From: [Phialemoniopsis] sp. UDSM-2020
Lineage: Eukaryota; Ascomycota; Sordariomycetes; Thyridiales; Thyridiaceae
Length of the DNA stretch: 64,000 bases
NCBI GenBank assembly: GCA_018873225.1
Contig: JAEILZ010000003.1
Span: 4,588,001 to 4,652,000 of the forward strand
Direction: 5' to 3'
The notes under the pieces are model-generated. The model saw only the letters and a program-made list of their open reading frames with translations. It made no database searches and had not been told where the DNA came from. The position numbers and the translations under genes are program-made. This document shows, in pieces, positions 34,202 through 43,601 of this stretch. Numbering within the stretch: position 1 is the stretch's first letter; each line of letters starts with the position of its first letter.

Positions 34202-35173
34202 CTATTCGTCACCTCCAACCATGGGAAGGTCAAAGTAGTAGCTACTCCATATATTGAGCCCAATCTTGGTTCCAGATTCAACCTGGAGCCCGGCATGAGC
34301 CGTTCTGATATCGCCAGTTCCGTTGGACAGGAGGTTATTCCAGAAAACAGCATTACCCCTTCGTGGTTTGACTAGTAGCCCATCTTGACCCTCCGGTATG
34401 GCGAACTTGTCTCCATCCGCTGATTCGGATACACTCGGTAAGTGGGGGAAATATGTCTCGCCACGGGTGCAATCATCCTGGAGATACACAAACATGGAAC
34501 CCAGGCGATTGCTCTGCCTGACTGAACCGTCGAAGATCGAAGTCTCTTTCGTCGGTGGGTCGAACCAATCCACATGGACTCTGAATCGATCACCCCCTTG
34601 CTCGTACTTGACAATCTGCAGGGCTTCCACTTTTGCGTGCTGAACGTTGCCCAGGAGACCTTTCATACGCCGGGTGAGGCATTGGCATACAACATCTCCC
34701 TCGGAAAGGAAAGCGGTCTGAGACCGGCGAACCGTTTGGTTGAAGGAAAGCTCAGAACCACCACCAGTTACTAGAGATGGATTGAAACTGTTCTTTCTGA
34801 TTGAAAGTATCAGCTGGTGCAGCTGAAAACTCGCAAAATAGTGACTCACACTAAATCCAAAAGATGATCTATCTCCTTGTCACTCAAGAAGTTGTTGATA
34901 TAAATAGCGAGTGGATCGATGGATAGGAGCTCGATGGTATAAGGATGATTACAATCATACAAGGTCGGTTCGGAAGCCATTACTTCCTTGGTCCTGAAGA
35001 ACCTCCAGTTCATAACGTTGGTATGAGCTGAGATAAATTGACCACACCTCAGCACATTGAGGAGCATCAGGCTCAGCGGAGCGAGGAGAATCGCATATCG
35101 AGTTTGAGATTGCTGATACTCTTGTTAATGAATCAACAAAGTGAATTAAGAAGAGATACGGAGGTCTCACCAT
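34202..35173 (-). CDS. Prolyl 4-hydroxylase-like 2OG-Fe(II) oxygenase
   Basis: The main exons are complement(34202..34796, 34850..35112). A start codon exon of only ATG at 35171..35173 joined over intron 35113..35170 gives 286 residues in frame; the alternative is the internal ATG at 35067 (270 residues), which cuts into the N-terminal membrane anchor (TRYAILLAPLSLMLLNVL). Catalytic landmarks: FRVHVDWFD supplies the HxD iron ligands, TAHAGLQVESGTKIGLNIW the distal His and the 2-oxoglutarate-binding Lys, and FVYLQDDCTRGETYFP is typical of P4H-alpha catalytic domains. It should hydroxylate proline in a peptide in the ER/Golgi. It is divergent from the micro-exon peptide gene, whose product is rich in proline. 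Confidence 0.87.
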
Positions 35174-35822
35174 GCTTTCTCGCTTTCTAACGCCGTATTT
35201 TGGATAGTATGAGAGAACACAAATCTTTCAGCGACATGGACGACGGGAATAGAGACTAGAATTGAGTTTCGAAGGCTAAGGCGAACACAGATTATCGATC
35301 AGAACTATGATTTATCCCCCAGTACTATCGTATAAGTGCTCAGTGTGCGAATCTTTGAACGCCACTAATGTTGTCGATCGCGAGCAATATTGCCAAGTTC
35401 AACTATCTTAGTACGCCTTGCAGAATGTTTGCCGCCAGATAGGCTATCATCGGGGTCATTACCCATCCCAGATACGTGGCCAAGCCAGTTTGACATGCAA
35501 GCTGCTTATACGACATGCAGTGGATGCATTGCACAAACTCTATCAAACGATATGGTGTGAACCTTCTGACGTGAGATGAAGGAAGGCTATGCAAAGTCTC
35601 AAGTTTCTGCAGGTGTTAAATTATCAAAGGTCAAGTGTTAATCATGTAGTACTGTGAAGCAGAAGTGGTAAGCGGGCGTTAAACCCGTCCTTCCAAGACA
35701 AAAGGCTAGCTTCCCCGATATCTTGTGATGCCCTTTCGAGCGAGCAGAGGCCAAATTTCTTAATCGTTATCTACCTTTGCAACTTCTTGAACACCGTCCC
35801 AGCTTCCACACATAAACCAAAC
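35174..35822. promoter_or_regulatory. Divergent promoter between prolyl hydroxylase and micro-exon peptide gene
   Basis: The 649 bp contain both promoters. A 63-codon minus frame at 35403-35594 has no family resemblance. No operator could be identified. Confidence 0.35.
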
Positions 35823-36862
35823 ATGCAGATCCAGATCTTTCTGAGTGCCCTCTTTGTGGCCATCGCTGCTGCAAATGTGGCCAAAGTTCCAGTTCCCCTC
35901 GAAGCCAGAGTATGATTTGACACGCGCAAGATATGGTGTCTATGTTACTAACTACACTTAGGTTGTGAGCGCTCTTCTATGTTTCCTTACTCGATTGAAT
36001 ACTGGATAGAGTCATCTAATACACTAGGTGACGATTTAGCCTGTAAGTAAACCTCGCCTGAACTAGCCTAACCTAATTGTTACGTTATAAAATCTAATAT
36101 TAATTATGTCATATAGCAAGTACGTAGAACACCCAGTGTTCCTAGTGACAACGTCGACATACTCACTCAACTCGTACGCTGCAGGGCGTGAGTCACTCTT
36201 TTCCAGGTCCTACGAGAATTACTAAACACCGGGACTGACGCAATACCTTCGGTCCAGCCGGTGAGTTCCTCATATCCATTGCGGAGGCCTACCGCCTCAT
36301 CACCTCTTGAAAACATTGGTATAACTAACAATCGTGTAGCATGTGAGTACTAGGCACACAGTTATGAATTGTGCTTACATGTAGTTACTAACGAGGCTGG
36401 ATGTGGTAGGCCGTAAGTTGATTGCTCATCCAAAAGTCAAGGTATTGCTAAATTTGCATACTGAGTTTGAATTTACCACATAGCCTGTAAGTATTCCTTG
36501 GTTTTCCAGATGGCAAAGAAATGAAAACTAAACAAGATCAACACCTCTAGGTTGTAAGCTCACCACTGCTGTCGCATGAGATCACTTAGAACCTTATGCT
36601 TACGTAATCCGAAGGGTGGTGTAAGTATTTCGAAATTCAGGATTTGATAACTTCAATGTAGAACTGAAACCTCTCGTTTCTGTTTAGCAAAAGGTACGTG
36701 TTCTCAAACGGCTCCAGATGTTCAATTATCTAGCATGCACTAATGGAGGCGGCGAATAGGCCGTAAGTAAATCAGGTCCGTCAATGCGACGGTTGTTTAC
36801 TTCTAATAACCTTTTAACAGAACGCCGTTGATGATTTCTTCGAGGACGAGGTCACGGAGTAA
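35823..36862 (+). CDS. Secreted peptide precursor built from twelve one- or two-codon micro-exons
   Basis: Exon 1 (35823..35909, 87 nt) encodes a signal peptide and a KVPVPLEAR propeptide end. It is followed by exons at 35962 (GTT), 36040 (CCT), 36117 (CAA), 36185 (GGC), 36258 (CCG), 36340 (CAT), 36410 (GCC), 36484 (CCT), 36551 (GTT), 36615..36620 (GGTGGT), 36688..36693 (CAAAAG) and 36760 (GCC); single-codon exons are given by first base. The last exon is 36821..36862 (42 nt), encoding an acidic tail NAVDDFFEDEVTE. Every micro-exon sits between an AG acceptor and a GTRNGY donor; most introns have a CTAAY/CTRAY branch site 10-30 bp before the acceptor. Introns are 52, 75, 74, 65, 70, 79, 67, 71, 64, 61, 67, 66 and 58 bp, all phase 0. 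The product is 56 residues, its middle reading V-P-Q-G-P-H-A-P-V-GG-QK-A. Flanking UstYa and prolyl hydroxylase genes make it a likely modified ribosomal peptide precursor; a secreted effector is an alternative. Confidence 0.85.
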
Positions 36863-36978
36863 CTGTGGCAGGGGCGAGAAATACCGTGGGAAGCTCTCGT
36901 TGCTACCAGGGCGTTTGCGTAGCCTTGATTAGGTTTTGTCCCGGGGTGGTTTCCCTAATCTTAGTGCAAATGCAAAGG

Positions 36979-37441
36979 CTATTTTATAAGCATCACTGTT
37001 GAGCGTACAGTCTTCTTGTGGCCTTCTTTATTGAGCTGATCGTTGATGCCTTCCTCAATATTGTCATAGAGTATACGTGTAATGATGCGATCTGTAAGAC
37101 CTCCCTCTCTCCGACAAGGAATTCCGAAAGAACGGTAAGGCTGAGATAGAAGTTTGACTACCTGAGTGATACTGAGAGTTCGGCTATCCCCAACAATGAA
37201 CCAATCTCCTATCTCACAAAGTTCGTTGCTCTTGCACACACAGACGCAAAGCTCGCCATCACTAACTGCTTAGAATATATAGAAATCTCGGGCACACTCC
37301 TGCCAACCGAGCCAATTACTGACCGATTGAAGAAGACCAAGTCGGACACATAGGTATCACTGCATATGCAATATTGACTTTGTCCCACTCTGCAAGTTGG
37401 TCACACATCGGCTGACTGTTGCCGTCGGAATTGTCAGACAT
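36979..37441 (-). CDS. Small protein of unknown function in the peptide cluster
   Basis: Two exons, complement(36979..37265, 37324..37441), with a 58 bp GT-AG intron, give 134 residues in one frame. The start ATG opens MSDNSDGNSQPMCDQLAEWD; the centre has cysteines (DGELCVCVCKSNELCEIGDW) and the C-terminus is a basic helix. No signal peptide or membrane helix is evident and I recognise no family. The clean splice and frame support a real gene; its 3' end faces the micro-exon gene's 3' end, with 116 bp between them. Confidence 0.45.
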
Positions 37442-37655
37442 GCTGCTTCCATGGATGGAATATGTGAGGGACGTAATCTCTGAATAGGCTATCTGCCTTG
37501 TCATTGCCAAATTGCTTTCCATGTCCGTGAAACGGTATCTGCAAAGCAGCTGACCTATTTCTGAATGCTGACGCGGCCCTTGAACTTGTTCAGACCTAGA
37601 AGTATCCCTAATGAGAACTGCCACTAAGACATCTATCAAGTCGATTTTCAGCGTC

Positions 37656-38552
37656 ATGTATAAACTTTGTTTTGCTGTGGCAGCTGCTGGAGTATTCATT
37701 GCTCTCGTTGGCCACCTATCATACTCCAGTCCGTTGCTATCCACCATTGCCCAGCTGATCAGCAGCAGCGACGATAGCACCTTTTGGCGTCGATTGGGGC
37801 TGTCAATTCAGAGCTACAATGAGCAGCCTTATCAAGCCCAGATTTTCTCCAGAGATCCACTGGTCATATATGTAAAGTCATTCTTGAGTAAAGATGAGAT
37901 CGCCCACCTGCTGCATCTGAGGTAAGTATTCTACGCATTTCCGCTTATTCACATTGTTTTGGCCAAAGCTGAGCAGCTTGCTAAACCCGCTAGCGAGGGC
38001 AGGTACGAGCAGTCAAAAGTCTATCGAGGCCACGACCAGAGCGTCATCGATCTCGATATGCGCGTTTCAGAGTCGACCCACGTAGACCGCGAAGACAAGG
38101 TGGTGCGCCGTATCGAGAAGCGCGCCTTGGAACTCCAGGGTTGGCGAGGCAATGACACAGTCGTGGAGCATCCGACGATTCAGCGGTACGGGGTAGATGG
38201 GTTCTACAACTATCATTATGACTGGGACCCGTCTTTGACCGAAGGGAACCGAGTCACTACATTCAACATCTACCTTGTGGGTGACTGTACTGGAGGCGGG
38301 ACTAATTTCCCGTATCTATCGCCACCGAAGGATGCCCGCTGGTGTGAAGTTGTCGAGTGCGATGAAGCAGGACAGGATGGCTATCAAGGTGTGGTCTTCA
38401 AGCCGATTGCGGGATCTGCCATATACTGGGAGAATCTTCACCCAAATGGCTCCACGCATCAAGGAGTGTACCATGCTGGACTGCCAGTCAAGTCGGGGAT
38501 AAAAGTTGGACTGAATGTATGGTCATGGGATTCCTCATGGAAAAAGCCGTAG
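37656..38552 (+). CDS. Prolyl 4-hydroxylase-like 2OG-Fe(II) oxygenase
   Basis: Two exons, join(37656..37921, 37994..38552), give 274 residues. The acceptor is the CGCTAG just after a GCTAAAC branch site; it gives HLLHLSEGRYEQSKVYRG, while nearer AG sites break the frame. A signal-anchor helix (LCFAVAAAGVFIALVGHL) is followed by the P4H-alpha catalytic fold: YNYHYDWDP (HxD), FNIYLVGDCTGGGTNFPYL, and GVYHAGLPVKSGIKVGLNVW (distal His and Lys). It is only about a third identical by eye to the hydroxylase at 34202, so the two may act on different prolines. Together they bracket the micro-exon gene. Confidence 0.88.
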
Positions 38553-39009
38553 TCAATTTTGGCGGAATAATGTTTCGAGGTGGTCTTGGACTTGGTCTAG
38601 GACGCTCTCAGGGCTTCTCAGGGCGATAATTGTCAATCACTCGATTTTTATCTTCAATCTCATTATGGCCATGCCATTATTGCGCCTTAATGCTCGCCTG
38701 GCTCATTGTAGTTGGTAGTGCTTAGTGACTACATGGGGTGGCGTTAAGCACGAGGGGTACGTCTATCTCAGCGGGTGACTAGACTGTTGGCGGCCGGATA
38801 TTTACCTTAGCCGGGGGACCATCACGGGCAGCTCCCTGACCAATCCGGCGACAACAAGTTTGTAAGTGATGTTCAGTTCGGAAAACCATGACAAATCCGC
38901 TCATGAAGATGTCCAGATGGCAACAGCCCTACTTGAAAATCACTCTGTCTCCTATAATTTGTCTAGGGCTGATAGGAAACTCTCACTCATCGGCCGGCAT
39001 CCAGTCAAG
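38553..39009. other. Intergenic; boundary between peptide cluster and enzyme set
   Basis: No gene seen. An in-frame ATG at 38869 upstream of the SDR start could give a longer N-terminus, but that extension has no family resemblance and I treat it as untranslated. Confidence 0.4.
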
Positions 39010-39913
39010 ATGGCTCCTCACGTCCTCGACCTATTCTCCATCAAGGACAAAAATGTCATCATTACGGGTGCAAGCGGTGGCATTGGCGTCGAAATGTCTG
39101 TCGCCTTGGCTGAAGCCGGCGCAAACATCATCTCGCTGGAGCTTCCCAATGATCCCCTGGCCCCGGGTCTGTGTCAGGCCATCGAGGCGACAGGCCGCCC
39201 GCTGACCTCATTTCCTTGCAACATCAGAGACGCCAAGTCGATCAAAGATGCGTTTGCAGCGATATGGAAGTCCGGCATCGTCCCCGACATTCTTGTGAAC
39301 TGCGCAGGCATCACGCGCCACATGAAGGTGGAGGAGACACCGGTTGAGGACCTCGATGCTGTAGGTCTCGTTTCGTTTCTGCAATACCCAACAACCCATT
39401 CAATTCGCTGATACTCAACGCAGGTCATGGCTATTAATTTCCGCGGCACATATTTGGCGACTCAAGAGTTTGGCCGTGAGCTTCTGCGGCTGAACAGAAA
39501 GGGCAAGATCATCAACCTGGCCTCCATGGCTGCATTCCTCGCCCAGACCAACATATCGGCGTACTGTAGCAGCAAGGCTGCCGTCCAGAATCTGACCCGG
39601 GCCGTAAGCAATGAGTGGGCTGGCAGAGGTATCACTTGTAATGCAATCTGCCCAGGGTAAGTCAAACATTCCCAAGTCCAAAAGCATCCCGCAGGCTCTG
39701 ATGATGGTCCTCCCCAGTTTCATCCATACGAAGATGTGCGAGGATCTGTACACGGACAAGGAGTTTTCGGCGAGGGTCGTTGCTAGGACCTCAATTGGGC
39801 GATGGGGCGAGCCGGAAGATCTGAAAGGTCTTACTGTCTTCCTCGCTAGCCCTGCCAGTGACTTTATCACTGGCGAGAGCATCGTCATAGACGGAGGCAT
39901 CCTTGGCCGATAG
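39010..39913 (+). CDS. Short-chain dehydrogenase/reductase (gluconate/KduD-like)
   Basis: Three exons, join(39010..39360, 39424..39656, 39718..39913), give 259 residues. Start at MAPHVLDLFSIKDKNVIITG, which matches the N-terminus of 2-deoxy-D-gluconate 3-dehydrogenase-type SDRs (VLDLFSLKGK). Motifs: TGASGGIG, NCAG (for NNAG), NLASM (Ser), YCSSKAA (Tyr, Lys), and the C-terminal FITGESIVIDGG. It probably oxidises or reduces a hydroxy group on a small substrate with NAD(P). First gene of the enzyme set at 39-48 kb. Confidence 0.87.
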
Positions 39914-40261
39914 AATGAACGGGAACGGAAAGATCATTTCATTTTGTCCAAAAAAAGAAAAACAATAATCACAGCACCGCTCGAACAGAGGCGCTCCTGA
40001 GCAAAAAGTGAAAAAAGGTACAACAGCTGATGACTGCACTTAGCAAGCGCCCAGAGTTGGTTTTCGTAGGCCCAGGCATTGGACTCCAGTCCAGCGTGAT
40101 TAACCGTTAGGCCAAACACACCTTTTGCTGCTGCGAAAGGTGGTATCTTATCCAGGCTTATAAGCTTTGTTCCCCGACTTGGAGCATAAGTGTGGTAAGA
40201 CCTTTAGGAGTGACGCCTCAGGGACCAGCAACGACGTGCTACTTCACACGTCTCCTTCAAT
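39914..40261. other. Intergenic, nothing recognised
   Basis: An A-rich tract (CCAAAAAAAGAAAAACAATAATC near 39949) follows the SDR stop and is probably 3' UTR. The genes on either side are convergent. Confidence 0.4.
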
Positions 40262-41580
40262 TTACTCAGGCAGTTGCAACTTGTCAACATCGCTAGCAAA
40301 ATAGTCCTCCTTCTTGAAACTCATGAGCATGATGAAAATCATAGACATCCACTCAATGATGATCCCCCACAGCCAACTAGAGTCATCGCCTCCAGCGTTC
40401 TGCCACCTCCACACCGTCTCTTTGTACACTTTGTCGATGACGCTCTTACGAAGCTGTACGAAATCACCACAGATTTGTGTTACGTTGCGACTTGTATGTC
40501 TTTGTAACACTCTGGCGAGTAGCACGCCGTCTTCGATGGCGAGGGCGGTGCTCTCGCCCTGAGGAGGCATCTGTCATTGGTCAGCATCAGATCCGCCTTC
40601 GCTGGACAATGACTTACGGCATGCGCAGCATCTCCAATCAGAAGAACCCGTCCTTTCGACCACTTTCCTCCGGGAGGGAGGACGTAAACAGGAAACAGAA
40701 TCCAGTCTTCGAGTTCCTGGACTACGTTGACCAGCCCTCTTACCCTTCCATTGTCGAATCTCTTCAAGATGTCGGCTCTCACTTGGACTTTGTCGTCACC
40801 GCGAGCTTTCCAGCCTTCCCGAGATTCTTCCTGCTCTCTCATGCCCATCACAGCCGCAATGTGGAGGTTCTGCCTCTCTGGCTCACCGAAAGTCATCATG
40901 ATGGACCCAAACTGCCCCGAGACGACGGTCGTATCCTCAACAGCGGGCTTCCCATCAGAGCGCGTGACATCGACTGTCCCCGGCTCTTGCGCCTTGACGA
41001 ACCCGTACGCCACTGCTTTCCCAGAGTACTCCGGCTTTCTCTCCGGCTCAACCACCATCCTCCTCGCGATAGAGTGAATGCCGTCCGCGCCGACCAGCAA
41101 ATCAGCCTTGATCTCCTCCCCGCCTTCCAGCTTCACGACAAGGCCGCCGTCGCCTGATCCATCTGCGACGCCCCACTCCTCAATACCCACGACTCTAAGA
41201 CCATACCGCAGCTCAACGCCATCGGCCTCTCGTGCTGTCTCCACCAACGACGTGACAAGCTCCTGTCGCAAGACGCGCAGTGCGTCGACCCTGTCCCACA
41301 TGCGGCCCAGCGCGCGGCCCGTCCGTAGCGACAGGATGTCGATCCCCCGGACCGGAATGCCGCGCGGCCGTAGGCGGACGCCCACGCCCAGGCGGTCGAG
41401 GTAGCGCATCGCCAGGGGCGTCAGGTTGATCGTGCCGCCGAGCGCCGGGGCGGGTTGGTCGCGCAGCTCGAGCACGGTGACGCGCTGCGGGCGGGTCGAG
41501 GCTGGTGCGCGCGATATTGCCAGCGCGGCAGCTAGCCCTGCGGGGCCGGCGCCGAGGATGACAACGTGGTTGATTGGCAT
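40262..41580 (-). CDS. FAD-dependent monooxygenase (aromatic hydroxylase type)
   Basis: Two exons, complement(40262..40570, 40618..41580), give 423 residues; the 47 bp intron splits the conserved GDAAHA/MPPQG. The FAD-binding GxGxxG motif is ILGAGPAGLAAAL, followed by LLVGADGIHSIAR (DG motif) and LLIGDAAHAMPPQGESTALAIEDG (GD motif). This is a group A flavoprotein hydroxylase of the salicylate hydroxylase/FAD-binding_3 type; it would hydroxylate an aromatic or polyketide-like compound using NAD(P)H and O2. A hydrophobic C-terminal segment (WGIIIEWMSMIFIMLMSF) might tether it to a membrane. Local GC content at its 5' end is higher than in the genes around it. Confidence 0.88.
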
Positions 41581-42013
41581 TGTGTGCGGTGGCGATGGAT
41601 GCGCACAGCTACGGAGAGGCCGAGAAGGATTGGAGCGACAAGGTGCACACTTTTGTATCAGCTGCGACACGAAGTCAATCACACGGAACCAACGTAAGTC
41701 GGCTCATCAAATCGTGGACAATCGCAAGCTGATGCCGACGCCGTGACGTGGCTGCAGTTGATGAAATGCGTACTGTGACCGTTAGCGCCAAGCCACGTTC
41801 AGCTCTGGCGACGACCATTGGTATCATTGTACGAGCTCATCTACTAGGACAGTACGGCTTTGCGTGTTTGGTTTCATTAGCGTCCAACCGTCGAAATGCC
41901 CAAATGTAAGCTCGGAGGGACATTGAGCCATGCTAATTCAACCATGTCTTGATTTTTGCTGCAGGCTCAGTGTTTCGGTCAGGACAGGAGTCTCTAATAG
42001 ACTCCTCAACAAC
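41581..42013. other. Intergenic, nothing recognised
   Basis: The 433 bp contain the promoter of the monooxygenase and the 3' end of the methyltransferase. No motif stands out. Confidence 0.35.
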
Positions 42014-42988
42014 TTATTTCCGGGTAGCCAAGATCAACTTGTGCGGCCACACCCCCTTGACCTCTCTGTCGCCGACCAGCTCCTCGAGTTCCTTCCACGC
42101 CTTGTCCCCCTCCTCGGTCGGGAGCAGCGGCATGGTCTCAATGTGCGTCCGGATCTGCGCCATGTTCATCGCGAAAGCCCAGCCGTCCTCCTTCTCGAAC
42201 AGCTCGACGTCGCTGGGCCCCGTGTGGTTCGGCTCGTCGACCTCGACACCCGGCGGCACGCTGTTGGGCAGGTAGCCCCGCAGCCAGTTGACGTGCACCC
42301 GCTGCGCGCCGGGCGCCCAGTCCGCCTCGGCCAGCGGCGCGACGTTGTACCCTTTTCCCAAACGCGCGAGCAGGTGCAGCAGGCTGCTCGGGTCCTCGAG
42401 CGTCTCAAGCATCGGGTACGTGCCGACCTCGCAGATGCGGATGTACAGCTCCTGCACGCGGTCCTCGTCGAACGCGGCGAAGCCGTACGCCGAGCACGCG
42501 AACGTGCCGCCCGGGCGCAGCTGCTTGGCGATGGAGGCCATGGCCTTTTGCTGGTCGCAGTAGTGCAGGATGTTGAGCGAGAAGACGAGGTCGACGCCGC
42601 CCGCGGGCAGGTCGTCGGCCTCCTCGGCGCCCGCGACGCGGTAGGTGAAGCCGTCGTCGCCGAGGCGCTTGCGCGCGAGCTCGACGTTGTCCGGGGACAG
42701 GACGGAGCAGATGACGTGGTCGAACTTGGCGCGGAACTTCTCGCCGTAGGACGCGTTGCCGGCGCTGATGTCATTGATCGTGCCGTACTGGCCGTTGTGC
42801 TTGTCGTGGTAGTCAAAGACGCGCTTTAGGAAGCTGTCGGGAGGGGTGGGTCTGCCTTTGTCATAGTTGTTCCAGATGCCCTTGTGCGGCTCGTATATGT
42901 CCCCTGCTGTGTCGATGCCGTTTTGAACCATTTTCTCGAGCTGTTTGTTTACTGTCGCTGGGGGATAATTAGTGCTGAGAGCTTGCAT
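42014..42988 (-). CDS. SAM-dependent class I methyltransferase
   Basis: A single exon of 324 residues from the ATG at 42988. The N-terminal third (HKGIWNNYDKGRPTPPDSF) is followed by INDISAGNASYGEKF, which stands where the SAM-binding D-x-G-x-G motif I should be but has Ser/Ala/Asn in place of two glycines. Later elements are regular: GGVDLVFSLNILHYCDQQKAM (motif IV/post-I type) and LRPGGTFACSAYGFAAF. The acidic loop and the C-terminal domain suit small-molecule methyltransferases. A TTATCCCCCAG just inside the frame looks like an acceptor, so an upstream first exon is possible. The very GC-rich third positions give long shadow frames. Confidence 0.72.
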   Translation of the reverse strand: MQALSTNYPPATVNKQLEKMVQNGIDTAGDIYEPHKGIWNNYDKGRPTPPDSFLKRVFDYHDKHNGQYGTINDISAGNASYGEKFRAKFDHVICSVLSPDNVELARKRLGDDGFTYRVAGAEEADDLPAGGVDLVFSLNILHYCDQQKAMASIAKQLRPGGTFACSAYGFAAFDEDRVQELYIRICEVGTYPMLETLEDPSSLLHLLARLGKGYNVAPLAEADWAPGAQRVHVNWLRGYLPNSVPPGVEVDEPNHTGPSDVELFEKEDGWAFAMNMAQIRTHIETMPLLPTEEGDKAWKELEELVGDREVKGVWPHKLILATRK

Positions 42989-43601
42989 AAAGACTTCGGC
43001 AACCGATACTCTCAAGGAACCTTGCCTTGTTTAATAGTTTAATTCGGCCTTTTCACTGCCACTCTTGGGTTCCTGCAGTCATCCATGAAAGAGGAATTCC
43101 ATTCGAAGCTAAGGTCGATCATGGCTAAATCGGTACATAAGCCGCAATAAGCATCTTACTTCAACACTAGTATCCACAACGAACCAGAGGCTGTTGCCAT
43201 TTTCGGTAACAATATCAAAACCCTTTCCACCGCCATGTTAGCTCTTGATAGACGACGTCAATGACGATGCTGAAGCCCTGCTTTCGTTCGGATCCTTCCG
43301 TCATCCCATCGGACAAAGGTGTGCCCGATACGGGCTCGTAATCTGGCCGATAAACCGAGCATCACGTCTCGGTAACACAGGATTATCGCAATCCCCGTGA
43401 ACGTTCGAGGGCTCAAAGTTTCGATTTATTGCAGTCCACTTGAAGCACATAGTAATTTGCTTTGTTCAGGAGGTAGATGTTCAAATAGCTGCTTTCTGGG
43501 GTGTGTACATGTAAGACTGTGTTCTAGGCAATACTAAGGAAAGATCATTGTGAGACGCTCTTCGTCCATGTTGCTGAGGGTGTGTTGTTACTATTTTGCG
43601 C
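42989..43601. other. Intergenic, nothing recognised
   Basis: The 613 bp separate two minus-strand genes and should hold the methyltransferase promoter. I see no further gene. Confidence 0.4.

Noticed and set aside
35403..35594. 63-codon minus frame with a hydrophobic end upstream of the micro-exon gene
   Set aside because: No family, no plausible splice partners, and it lies in the divergent promoter region.
35910..36820. Reading the region as one long 911-bp intron joining the first and last exon
   Set aside because: That join is in frame, but it ignores twelve regularly spaced acceptor-codon-donor units with branch sites; introns in ordinary genes of this window are about 47-110 bp. It remains the main alternative to be tested by cDNA.
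41930..42829. 299-codon plus frame opposite the methyltransferase
   Set aside because: It is a GC-rich shadow of the methyltransferase on the other strand, rich in Arg/Val/Leu without any domain.
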